From CAWBJP01 sp044867425 (GTDB lineage: Bacteria > Actinomycetota > Acidimicrobiia > IMCC26256 > BP-133), in NCBI GenBank assembly GCA_044867425.1, contig JBIOUX010000027.1, forward strand, positions 1 to 64,000: a stretch of DNA of 64,000 bases, in the 5' to 3' direction. This document shows, piece after piece, positions 51,882 through 59,875 of this stretch. Each line of letters opens with the position of its first letter. Position 1 is the first letter of the stretch. The position numbers and the translations under genes are program-made. The notes under the pieces were generated by a model. It was not told where the DNA came from. It searched no databases and saw only the letters and a program-made list of their open reading frames with translations.

Positions 51882-52150
51882 ATGGCCATCGGCATCTACT
51901 TCCACCCCGAATCGATGACGGCGTCCCAGTACGACTCGGTCATCAGCAAACTGGAGGCGGCCGGCGCCGGCCGCCCTCCGGGGCGCCTGCACCACAGCTG
52001 CTTCGGCCCCGACGAGCACCTGATGGTCTACGACGTGTGGGACTCGAGTCCTTCGAGGCCTTCGGCCAGACCCTCATGCCGATCCTTCAGGAGATCGGCA
52101 TCAAGGTGGGCGAGCCTGACGTCATGCCCATCCACAACCTGATCCAGTAG
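51882..52150 (+). pseudogene. Small ABM-like protein gene with a one-base frameshift
   Basis: The frame starts MAIGIYFHPESMTASQYDSV and reads to VYDVWDS. The expected continuation ESFEAFGQTLMPILQEIGIK, then VGEPDVMPIHNLIQ and a stop at 52150, lies one base out of frame. A missing base near 52046 explains this. The intact product would be a 90-residue dimeric alpha/beta-barrel type protein. Either the gene is broken or the sequence has an error; the unshifted frame ends at 52142 with a Ser/Arg-rich tail. Confidence 0.65.
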
Positions 52151-52161
52151 CGGCGAGCAGG

Positions 52162-52584
52162 TCAGCCCTGCTTCCACGTCCAGGGTTCGGTCAGCTTCCC
52201 CGTAAGGCCGCGCATGCCCGGCACGCGGCACCGGAACCACCCCAGCGCGTTGCTGACGCCCGGAAGCCGGATGACCCGCCAGGTGGCGCGCCGCCAGCCG
52301 CGCAGGTGGAACTCACGCATGTCGCCCATGACCGGGTGGATCTTGCGCCACGCATGCGGCAGCGGGTAGCCGCCCTGCATCAGCCCGTCCAGCGCCTTCA
52401 CGGCTCCCGCCAGCTCGACCGCCGCGTTCACGGTGAGGTCGACGTCGTAGCCGGGCCGGTGTTCGACGTTCCGATCCTCGTTCTCCCAGATCACTTCGGA
52501 CAGCCGAAGCGCCTCGGCCAGCACCCAGGCCGGATCACGACGGCGCGGATCGTCGGCCTCTCCGGATACGGCCTCACCGGACAT
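52162..52584 (-). CDS. Conserved-looking protein of unknown function
   Basis: 140 aa, not recognised. It is helical and Trp-rich (WVLAEALRLSEVIWENEDRN; PLPHAWRKIHPVMGDMREFH) without signal peptide or membrane segment. The ATG at 52584 has GGAGAAGG upstream; the ATG at 52629 is less likely. The next gene upstream on the strand is the second MerR. Confidence 0.55.
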   Translation of the reverse strand: MSGEAVSGEADDPRRRDPAWVLAEALRLSEVIWENEDRNVEHRPGYDVDLTVNAAVELAGAVKALDGLMQGGYPLPHAWRKIHPVMGDMREFHLRGWRRATWRVIRLPGVSNALGWFRCRVPGMRGLTGKLTEPWTWKQG

Positions 52585-52667
52585 GTATGCCTTCTCCCCT
52601 GTTTCTGGTTGCCGCAACCGTACGCGCATCTCGACGGCCGCCGCCGGGAGCCCCGGTCATCCGGCTT

Positions 52668-53057
52668 TCATTCGGCTTTGTCGAGGAGGACGTCCCGCAG
52701 GCGGGTCAGCACGTTGATCTTGTGCTCCAGGCCCCGCATGTTCAGCCGGATCAGCTCCGCCACCCGGTCCCGTTGCTCGGCCGAGACCTCCTGGCCGAGG
52801 GCGATGCGGCCGATGAGGGTGATCTCCTCGAGGCGGAAGCCGAGATCCTTGAGGGCCAGGGCGCCCTCCACGTAGAAGCGGTGGTCCCGGGTGTACTTGC
52901 GGGTCCCGCCCGGGGAGCGCCGTGGCTCGGGCAGGATGCCCAGCTCCTCGTAGTAGCGGATGGTACGGCTGGAGACGCCCGTCAGCTCGGCCAGCTGGCC
53001 GATGGAGAGCAGATCATCGCCGCCCCGGCGCCGGCGCCGAGTCGGCACCGTGCTCAT
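52668..53057 (-). CDS. MerR-family regulator (paralogue 2)
   Basis: 129 aa. DNA-binding part LLSIGQLAELTGVSSRTIRY, YEELGILPEPRRSPGGTRKY, followed by a coiled helix; no metal-binding Cys. It is nearly identical in the HTH and linker to the MerR at 50521-51003. Its ATG coincides with the first bases of a dispersed repeat (53055-53113), so that element forms its whole upstream leader. It lies next to the locus 2 carboxylase genes. Confidence 0.85.
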   Translation of the reverse strand: MSTVPTRRRRRGGDDLLSIGQLAELTGVSSRTIRYYEELGILPEPRRSPGGTRKYTRDHRFYVEGALALKDLGFRLEEITLIGRIALGQEVSAEQRDRVAELIRLNMRGLEHKINVLTRLRDVLLDKAE

Positions 53058-53113
53058 GGCTCTTCGCCTGGCGGCTCATCGCTGTGCGGCTGGGGGCCCC
53101 AACCCCAGCCGCC
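53055..53113 (+). repeat. Dispersed 58-bp element, copy R4
   Basis: Complete copy with a perfect stem GCGGCTGGGG / CCCCAGCCGC and loop GCCCCAA. Its CATG provides the start codon of the MerR gene on the minus strand. It also lies 15 bp from the end of the HyuB-type gene. Confidence 0.85.
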
Positions 53114-53127
53114 CTTGATGCTCATCG

Positions 53128-55269
53128 TCAATACCGGGAGGGGCGGGGCCGGGGGGCGCCACCCTCCCGCACGTGGTCGTCGAGGAGCTCCTCGGTCGGC
53201 TCCCAGTCGACCATCTTGGTGAAGCTGCCCTGAGGCCAGGTGCCGTAGAACCTGAGCAACTCGGTCGGCGGACGGCGCTTCGTCCATTCCGCCTCCCACT
53301 CGCCGTAGGGCCGGCCCCGGGCGATGCGGGCCTCCCGCTCCTCCTTGCGGGCCAGGTCGGTGGCGGCGCCGTCCACCACCAGGTTGTCCTCCCGGTACAC
53401 GACCTTGTAGACGTCCCGGGCGGTGCGGTGGCTGATGGTCTCGTCCCGCACGTCGGCCATGACCATCTCCGGGTCACGCTCGAGCACGTCGCCGTAGCCG
53501 GGGCCGGAGGAGGCGGTGCCGATGAGGAGGTCGCCCTCGCCCACGAAGGTCATGGCCGAGCACGAGTGGGTCACCGTCCACTCGCCCTCCACCCGCTCCA
53601 CCGCCTCGTAGATGTCCCGGGGGGTGCGGCCCTGCGCGATCAATGCGTCGAGGTTGTTGCGCCGGATGATGGCCACGGCCATGGGCCGGCTGGGATAGCC
53701 GCCGAACAGCCCGGGGGCGATGGGCCGGGCCGAGAACCCCCCCAGGGGAACGGCGGCGGCGAAGGGGATGCCGTGGATCCGGTACATGGCCGCCATTGAC
53801 CGCCCGCCCCGGTACTTGCCGTAGCCGACGGCGTCACGCCAGTAGGCGGAGCGGAAGATGGGCAGCAGCGGGTAGTTGTGCTCGATGGCCTCGGAGTCGA
53901 GGAACTCGCCGATGGCGCACCAGATGAAGCCGGCCACGTCGATGCCGTCGGAGTCCCACCGGGCCCCGGTCCCGGCCCCGTTGGGCTGGCCCTGGTCCCA
54001 GGCGGCGAAGGGCAGGCCCTCCTTGTTGAGCCCGCCCACGGCCAGGGCCGAGGCGGTCCCGGCCCAGGAGCCGGCCACGTGGTCGTGCCAGGGGGAGGAG
54101 AACTTCATCTTCTCCATGGCCACGTGGACGCCGGTGATGACCTGGGCCTGGGTGGCGACGCCGAGCGAGGTGGCGTCCTCGGGGTCGGCGGTGAAGAAGG
54201 AGCCTTTCTGGAACTCGAAGTGGAAGGGCTCGTAGTAGCCAGTGGTGGCGGGCAGCTCCCAGAAGAAGTACTGGAAGAGGTAGCAGGCCACCATGGCGAT
54301 CATCATGTGGGGGAACATGTTGAAGTTCCCCTCCACCACCCGGGGGCTGCCGGAGAAGCGGACGGTGCATTCCTCGCCACGCTTGTCGACCTCGACCCGG
54401 CACACGATGAGGCCGTTCTTGGCGTTGCCGGCATTCTCCAGGAACAGCGTGGTGCGGAAGACGCCGTCGTGCATGGCGGCCAGCTTCTGGCGGGCGGCGG
54501 CCACGCCCTCGTCGATCATGCGCCGCAGCGAGCCGATGAAGAAGTCGACGCCCTTGCGCCCGATGATCTCCAGGCAGCGCCGCTCGAGGATGTGGGCGGC
54601 GGCGGCCCGGGCCTTGATGTCGAGGGTCTGCATCCGGGGGTCGCGCACCCGGTTCTCCATCATCTCCATCTGGTCGGCTTTGAGCCGGTAGTTCTCGCCG
54701 ATCTTGATGGGGGAGAGGAGGAGCCCCTCGTCGTAGCGGGTCTTGGCCGACGGCGACACACCGCCCGGTTCGGTGGCACCGGTCTCGGTCTCGTGCGAGG
54801 CGGCGGCCACCCAGCCCACGAGCTCTTTGTCTTCGGGGGACACCCCCGGGCCCCCGGGCCAGAACACCGGCATGAACAGGATCTGGTCGCAGTTGTGGAT
54901 GCCGCCGTAGAGCGGGTCGTTGGCGTAGAACATGTCGCCCTCGTGGATCCCGACCGAGGGCTCCTCGTAGAAGTGGCGCATCATCCACTTGATGCCGATG
55001 GAGGCGTTGATCAAATGGAGCTGGGTGCCCATGATCCCCACCGCCAGATCGCCCTGGAGGGTGTAGATCCCCACGGCGGCGTCGCCGGCTTCGATCATGG
55101 GGCTGATCCCCATGCGGGCGAACGTCTGGTACGCCTCCCAGCAGACGAGCTCCATCTTGTTGCGGTAGATCTCGAAGTCGCCCCGGGCCAGGTCCTCCAT
55201 GGCCGCCGCCTCCCGCCTGGTGGTCGGCTCCGGGCGCCAGTGGCGCAGCATCTCGGGATCTCGGGGCAT
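53128..55269 (-). CDS. HyuB-type (beta) subunit, locus 2
   Basis: 713 aa hydantoinase B family protein, paralogous to 7371-9431. It has GDMFYANDPLYGGIHNCDQI, TETGATEPGGVSPSAKTRYD and a Gly-rich VGYGKYRGGRSMAAMYR. It starts 5 bp after the HyuA-type gene. A mini-repeat (54833-54859) inserts PGGPGVSPED after MPVFW, where the locus 1 protein has only a short turn. The substrate may differ from locus 1. Confidence 0.85.
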   Translation of the reverse strand: MPRDPEMLRHWRPEPTTRREAAAMEDLARGDFEIYRNKMELVCWEAYQTFARMGISPMIEAGDAAVGIYTLQGDLAVGIMGTQLHLINASIGIKWMMRHFYEEPSVGIHEGDMFYANDPLYGGIHNCDQILFMPVFWPGGPGVSPEDKELVGWVAAASHETETGATEPGGVSPSAKTRYDEGLLLSPIKIGENYRLKADQMEMMENRVRDPRMQTLDIKARAAAAHILERRCLEIIGRKGVDFFIGSLRRMIDEGVAAARQKLAAMHDGVFRTTLFLENAGNAKNGLIVCRVEVDKRGEECTVRFSGSPRVVEGNFNMFPHMMIAMVACYLFQYFFWELPATTGYYEPFHFEFQKGSFFTADPEDATSLGVATQAQVITGVHVAMEKMKFSSPWHDHVAGSWAGTASALAVGGLNKEGLPFAAWDQGQPNGAGTGARWDSDGIDVAGFIWCAIGEFLDSEAIEHNYPLLPIFRSAYWRDAVGYGKYRGGRSMAAMYRIHGIPFAAAVPLGGFSARPIAPGLFGGYPSRPMAVAIIRRNNLDALIAQGRTPRDIYEAVERVEGEWTVTHSCSAMTFVGEGDLLIGTASSGPGYGDVLERDPEMVMADVRDETISHRTARDVYKVVYREDNLVVDGAATDLARKEEREARIARGRPYGEWEAEWTKRRPPTELLRFYGTWPQGSFTKMVDWEPTEELLDDHVREGGAPRPRPSRY
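54833..54859 (+). repeat. In-frame mini-palindrome copy D
   Basis: TCGGGGG-ACA-CCCCCGG followed by GCCCCCGGGC. It encodes PGGPGVSPE in the HyuB-type protein of locus 2; the locus 1 paralogue lacks it. Confidence 0.85.
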
Positions 55270-55274
55270 GGGCG

Positions 55275-57473
55275 TTACCTCTTCAGGTCGATGAACCCGT
55301 TGCCCCGACCGTCGATGCGGAAGGAACGGTCGGGGTCGATCACGAGCGTGGTGTCGGGGGCTTCGAGGAGGGCCGGTCCGTCGATGACCGGACCGGGGCC
55401 GAGGAGGGCGAGGTCGTAGACGGGGGTGTCCAGCCAGCCCCGCTCCGGGCCCCAGAAGGTGGGCCGACGTGACTTGGCCGCCTCCTCGACGCTGCCCGTC
55501 CACGGGGGCAGCTCGGGGAGGTTGAGCTTGCGGGTGCGGATGGCGCTCCAGAGGGTGAAGCCCACCACCTCCACCCCGCCGGCCAGGAAGGTGGCGGCCG
55601 GGGAGTAGACCCGGGCGTACTCCGTCTCGAACGCCTCGTAGACGGCCCGCACGTCATCGTCGGAACCCAGGGCGAGGCGGGGGGAGCGGATGCGGGTGAC
55701 GTGGGGCTGGAGGCCGTAGCGCATCTGGACCTCGAGCCCGAAGGAGACGTGGCGGGCGCCGAGCTCGTCGGCGTCGCGCCGCGCCTGGGCCCGGAGCTCG
55801 GACACCGATTGGTTGAAGGGCTCGTAGTCGTCGAGCCAGCGACCGCTGCCGGCCGAGTAGAGCTTGACCGCCCGGCCCCCCTCGTAGGAGCGGACGAAGT
55901 CGGTGTTGGCGATCCCGAAGGCGGAGAACACCGAGGCGAAGGGGAAGGTCATGACCCCCTTGGTCTCCACGTAGCCGCCGTAGCCGCAGGCGTGGGTGCC
56001 GGCCCCGCCGCCGTAGGCGAAGAGGGTGAACTCCCGGGGGTCGTAGCCCTTGAGGTTGGTCTCCTTGAACACCTCGTTGCCCATGCGGGCGTCGATCAGC
56101 GTCTTCACCAGCCAGGCCGCCTCCTCGGGCGAGCACGAGAGCGGATCGGCCAGGTGCTCTTTGACGGCTTGGACGGCCGCCTCCCGGTTGAGGGGGATCC
56201 CCCCGCCCAGGAAGTAGTCGGGGTCGAGGTAGCCGAGCACCACGTCGGCGTCGGTGACCGTGGGCTGCTCGCCGCCGAGGTCGAAGGCGGCCGGGCCGGG
56301 GTTGGAGCCGGCCGATTCGGGGCCGACCTCGATCACATTCAGCAGCGGGTTGAACCGGGCGATGGAGCCGCCGCCGGCCCCGATCGACTTGGTCTCGATC
56401 ATGGAGATCCCAACCCGGAACCGGTCGATCATGGGGATGTGGGCGTGGAAGTGCCGGCCCCGGAACTCGTCCTTGCGCTCGCCGACGTCGACCACGGTGC
56501 CGATGTCGAAGGACGTGCCCCCCATGTCGGTGAGGATGATGTTGCCGATCCCGTAGAGGTCGGCCACGTGGGTGCCGCCGATCACGCCCGCCACCGGCCC
56601 GGCGTTGTAGGTCTCGACCGCCGAGGTCCGTTGCAGGGGATTGGCGCCGCCGCCCGAGTTCACGATGAACAGCGGGTTCCGGTAGCCCCGCTCGTGGAGC
56701 GAGTTGCCCAGCGCGGTGAGCTCCTCGGCCATGGTGCGGTGCAGGTAGGCGGCCAGGATGGCGGTCATCTCCCGTTGGTACTCGTTCTGCTTGGGCAGGA
56801 CCTCCGACGACAACAGGACGGGCTGGGAGCCGAGGTAGGTCTCGGGGAACTCGGCGGCGATCACGTCGCGGACCAGGTGCTCGTGGACCGGGTTGCGGTG
56901 CGACTGCATGAGTGCCACCACGAAGCCCATCGCCCCCCGGTCGACCAGCACCCGCAGCTTGGACGTGACCTCGTCGGGGTTGAGGGGGACGACGACCTTG
57001 CCGTCGTCGTCGATGCGCTCGGAGAGGCCCACCACCAGATGCCGGGGGACCACCGGGTCCGGGCGCTGTCCCCGAGCCACAAGGCGCTTCCGTTCCAGGG
57101 GCACGCCGTCGTGCCACTGGGCGCCTCGGCCGATGAAGGCGGTGTCCTCGAAGCCGGCGGTGGTGATGAGCCCCAGGCGCGGTCCCTTGCGTTCGAGCAG
57201 GGCGTTCATGGCCAGCGTGGTGGCGTAGCGCACGATGTCGGTGCCCGCCACCAGGGTGTCGGCATCGATGCCGAGCTTGCGGGCGCACTCGGCGATGGCC
57301 TGGTCGAAGCCCACGGCCAGGCGGTGCCGGGTGGTGGGGGCTTTCCCCGACGCGGTGCGTCCGTGGTGGAGAACGAAGCAGTCGGTGAACGTGCCGCCGA
57401 TGTCGATGGAGATCGTGTTGGCGAGCTCGATCTCCTCGGGGACACCCCGAGCCCCGGGCTCTTGCTCGGTCAC
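55275..57473 (-). CDS. HyuA-type (alpha) ATPase subunit, locus 2
   Basis: 732 aa. NTISIDIGGTFTDCFVLHHG and IILTDMGGTSFDIGTVVDVG are the phosphate motifs, and GPESAGSNPGPAAFDLGGEQ follows. The GTG at 57473 overlaps the gamma stop (GTGA). The first 15 residues contain EPGARGVPEE from a mini-repeat (57436-57459). The C-terminus ends IDLKR without the tail seen in locus 1. Role as for the locus 1 alpha subunit: ATP-dependent activation for carboxylation. Confidence 0.85.
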   Translation of the reverse strand: MTEQEPGARGVPEEIELANTISIDIGGTFTDCFVLHHGRTASGKAPTTRHRLAVGFDQAIAECARKLGIDADTLVAGTDIVRYATTLAMNALLERKGPRLGLITTAGFEDTAFIGRGAQWHDGVPLERKRLVARGQRPDPVVPRHLVVGLSERIDDDGKVVVPLNPDEVTSKLRVLVDRGAMGFVVALMQSHRNPVHEHLVRDVIAAEFPETYLGSQPVLLSSEVLPKQNEYQREMTAILAAYLHRTMAEELTALGNSLHERGYRNPLFIVNSGGGANPLQRTSAVETYNAGPVAGVIGGTHVADLYGIGNIILTDMGGTSFDIGTVVDVGERKDEFRGRHFHAHIPMIDRFRVGISMIETKSIGAGGGSIARFNPLLNVIEVGPESAGSNPGPAAFDLGGEQPTVTDADVVLGYLDPDYFLGGGIPLNREAAVQAVKEHLADPLSCSPEEAAWLVKTLIDARMGNEVFKETNLKGYDPREFTLFAYGGGAGTHACGYGGYVETKGVMTFPFASVFSAFGIANTDFVRSYEGGRAVKLYSAGSGRWLDDYEPFNQSVSELRAQARRDADELGARHVSFGLEVQMRYGLQPHVTRIRSPRLALGSDDDVRAVYEAFETEYARVYSPAATFLAGGVEVVGFTLWSAIRTRKLNLPELPPWTGSVEEAAKSRRPTFWGPERGWLDTPVYDLALLGPGPVIDGPALLEAPDTTLVIDPDRSFRIDGRGNGFIDLKR
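57436..57459 (+). repeat. In-frame mini-palindrome copy E
   Basis: Exact consensus TCGGGGACACCCCGA plus GCCCCGGGC, within the first codons of the locus 2 alpha gene, encoding PGARGVPE. Confidence 0.85.
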
Positions 57474-57814
57474 GGCATCAGCCTGGTCTTGAGGGCATCG
57501 ATGTCGAGCTGGATGTCCCAGGTGGGCGGGAAGCCTTCGGGGAGCAACTCGTTCTCCACCATCGTCCCGCAGCCGGGACAGTAGAACTCGACGAAGACGC
57601 CATAGCCCTTCGCCACGCTGAGGGTCCACTCCGATTCCATCCCATCCCGACCGAAGATGGGCGGGTAGATCTCCTCCGGGTCACGTTCGTGGACCAGGCA
57701 GCCCTTCTTGTAGTTGTCCCGGGCGCTTCCCAGCTCGGCGGCGCAGACATGGCAGCACCACATCTCGGTGCCCAGGTCGATGTCCAGGTACTCGGTGATG
57801 CGGACTCTGCTCAT
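57470..57814 (-). CDS. Small zinc-type gamma subunit, locus 2
   Basis: 114 aa. MWCCHVCAAEL and FYCPGCGTMVENE carry the Cys-x2-Cys pairs, with YKKGCLVHERDP between them as in the locus 1 copy at 11686-12081. It is 17 residues shorter at the C-terminus. Its ATG coincides with the end of a dispersed repeat (57812-57870), which replaces the start-stop overlap seen at the same junction in locus 1. Confidence 0.85.
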   Translation of the reverse strand: MSRVRITEYLDIDLGTEMWCCHVCAAELGSARDNYKKGCLVHERDPEEIYPPIFGRDGMESEWTLSVAKGYGVFVEFYCPGCGTMVENELLPEGFPPTWDIQLDIDALKTRLMP

Positions 57815-57870
57815 GGCTCTTCGCCTTGCGGCTCATCGCTGTGCGGCTGGGGACCCCAGCCCCAGCCGCC
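57812..57870 (+). repeat. Dispersed 58-bp element, copy R5
   Basis: Complete copy with a perfect stem GCGGCTGGGG / CCCCAGCCGC and loop ACCCCAG. It fills most of the 82-bp gap between the alpha-prime and gamma genes of locus 2 and provides the gamma start codon. Confidence 0.85.
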
Positions 57871-57896
57871 AAGCCGAGCTCCACTCGTCTTCTCAC

Positions 57897-59804
57897 TCAT
57901 CCGCTCGCCTCCAGGACGGCCGTGGCGTACTCGTCGACGGACAGCGTGAAGCCTTCCGGCACCACGATGGTGGTGTCGACGCTGTCCACCAGGGCGGGCC
58001 CTTCCAGCACGGCGCCAGGGTCGAGGCGGTCCCGGTCGTAGACCACCGCCGTCACCGCCCCGCCAGGCCTCCAGACGTCGCGCTCTCCTTTTCGGGCCGA
58101 CCCTGAGGGCGTGGTGGCCGGAGCCTGCGGTTCGAGCGGCGCCCGGGCGATGGGCATGACGGCCTGGAGGCCCACGGCGTGCGGTTTGAACGTCATCACC
58201 CGCGCCGCCACATGGTCCCAGCTCCGGGACACAGCTTCGACGGTCACGCCACCGGCGTGCTCGGCGCCGACGCGGAAGGTCAGCTGGGCGGGATCGAATC
58301 CCTCGCCGGCCACGTCGCGGGCAGCCCGCCCGGCCAGGTCGGCGAGCCGGTCGGCCAGCTGCGGTCCCGGCATCGCCTCGTAGGTGTGGCCGAGGTACAT
58401 CCCCGCGATTCCGAAGGCGGAGAAGACGGCCGAGGCCGCCGGTGAACAGGCCCGGGCCAAGCCGCACCGGAGTGCCACCTCAGCCGCCACCAACCCCCCG
58501 GCTCCGCCGAAGGCGAACAGCACGACCTCGGCCGCCGGCCGGCCCGCCCGGCCGGCGTGGGCGGCGACCTCGCGCCTCGCCTTCTCCACGACGGCCCGGT
58601 GGATCGCCCAGGCCACCTCCTCGACGGGCGCGCCGTCGCCGACCCGCTCGAGCGCCGCCCGGGCCCGGCCGGGATCAAGGCGCCGGCGCCCGCCCAGGAA
58701 CCAGGCCGGATCGAGGTGCCCGAGGACGAGTTCGGCATCCGTCATCGTCGGCTGGGCGCCCCCGAGGCCATAGCAGGCGGGACCGGGCACGGCGCCGGCC
58801 GAATCCGGGCCGACGGCCAGGTCGCCGTCCGGGCCTCGCCGCACCAGCGATCCACCGCCCACGCCCACGGCCTCCACCCGGGCCCGGGCGACGTGGACGG
58901 GAATCCCGGCCACCTCGGCGTCGGACTCGGGATTGACCTGCCCGTCGGTGACCAGCGATACGTCCGTCGAGGTGCCGCCGATGTCCATGGTCACCACCGC
59001 CGGCAGGCCGCAGCGGTGAGCCAGTCGGGCCGAGCCGTAGATCCCTCCCGCCGGCCCGGAGCTGTAGGTCTCGATGGCCCGCGTCTTGGCCACCCGGGCC
59101 ACCGAGCCCGAGGCGTGGACGATGAGGAGCGGGTGAGGGTAGCCCTGCGCCCGGAGGTCCTCGTCCGCCTTGTAGAGGGCCTTGACCATGTCGGGATACA
59201 GGTAGGCGTCGATCACGGCCGTGGCCGTGCGCCGGGCCGCTCCCGGGCGGGGGGTGACGTCGGAGGCCACCAGGCAGGGGACGGCCCCCAGGTAATGGCG
59301 CGGGTACTCGCCGTACACCGTCTTCTTGATGGCCTGCTCGCCGCCGGGGTCGTCCTCCGAGCCGGCCAGGGAGGCCACCAGCACCCGGGCGCCCCCCACC
59401 AGCAGGCGCCGGACGGCGGCCTTCACCTCGGCCCGGTCGTGGGGATCGGAGATCTCCACCACCAGGTCGGGGCGCAGGAACACGTCGTAGAGGGGCGACG
59501 GCCCGTCCCCGTAGAGGGTTCCGGCGGCACCGGCGCTCACCATGAGCCCGACCCGGGGGCCGGAGCGCTGGATGATCGAGTTCGTCCCGATGGTGGAGGA
59601 GAAGCGGAAGGCGTCGGTGTCGAGCAGCAGGGCCTGGACGCCGGGGTAGGCGAGAGCGGTGGCCCCCTCGGCCACGCACCGGGCCAGACCTTCGGTGACA
59701 TCGTGGGGGGTGGTCTCGACCTTCACCCGGGCAGACTGGTCGCCGCGGGTGAAGTACCCGTCGGTGAAGGTCCCGCCGGTGTCGATGCTGACCGTTGCGC
59801 CCAA
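57897..59804 (-). CDS. Second HyuA-type (alpha-prime) subunit, locus 2
   Basis: 635 aa, first gene of the locus 2 operon. ATVSIDTGGTFTDGYFTRGD, VVTMDIGGTSTDVSLVTDGQ and AVPGPACYGLGGAQPTMTDA are the diagnostic segments. It lacks both repeat insertions of its locus 1 paralogue. I chose the TTG at 59804 because GGGGGA lies 5-6 bases upstream and the protein then begins as relatives do; a TTG at 59822 is possible. It is divergent from an acyl-CoA dehydrogenase. Confidence 0.82.
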   Translation of the reverse strand: MGATVSIDTGGTFTDGYFTRGDQSARVKVETTPHDVTEGLARCVAEGATALAYPGVQALLLDTDAFRFSSTIGTNSIIQRSGPRVGLMVSAGAAGTLYGDGPSPLYDVFLRPDLVVEISDPHDRAEVKAAVRRLLVGGARVLVASLAGSEDDPGGEQAIKKTVYGEYPRHYLGAVPCLVASDVTPRPGAARRTATAVIDAYLYPDMVKALYKADEDLRAQGYPHPLLIVHASGSVARVAKTRAIETYSSGPAGGIYGSARLAHRCGLPAVVTMDIGGTSTDVSLVTDGQVNPESDAEVAGIPVHVARARVEAVGVGGGSLVRRGPDGDLAVGPDSAGAVPGPACYGLGGAQPTMTDAELVLGHLDPAWFLGGRRRLDPGRARAALERVGDGAPVEEVAWAIHRAVVEKARREVAAHAGRAGRPAAEVVLFAFGGAGGLVAAEVALRCGLARACSPAASAVFSAFGIAGMYLGHTYEAMPGPQLADRLADLAGRAARDVAGEGFDPAQLTFRVGAEHAGGVTVEAVSRSWDHVAARVMTFKPHAVGLQAVMPIARAPLEPQAPATTPSGSARKGERDVWRPGGAVTAVVYDRDRLDPGAVLEGPALVDSVDTTIVVPEGFTLSVDEYATAVLEASG

Positions 59805-59827
59805 CCCGTTCCCCCATGGCAAAAATC

Positions 59828-59841
59828 TGACGTGAACGTAA
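59828..59841. promoter_or_regulatory. TGACGT-N2-ACGTAA operator, divergent promoter
   Basis: TGACGT-GA-ACGTAA, a near-perfect inverted repeat in the 71-bp region between the locus 2 operon and the acyl-CoA dehydrogenase. The same 12 fixed bases recur at 63413-63426. Confidence 0.6.
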
Positions 59842-59875
59842 ACTATGCGCGCATCCCTCGGCAAGGGAGAAACCA

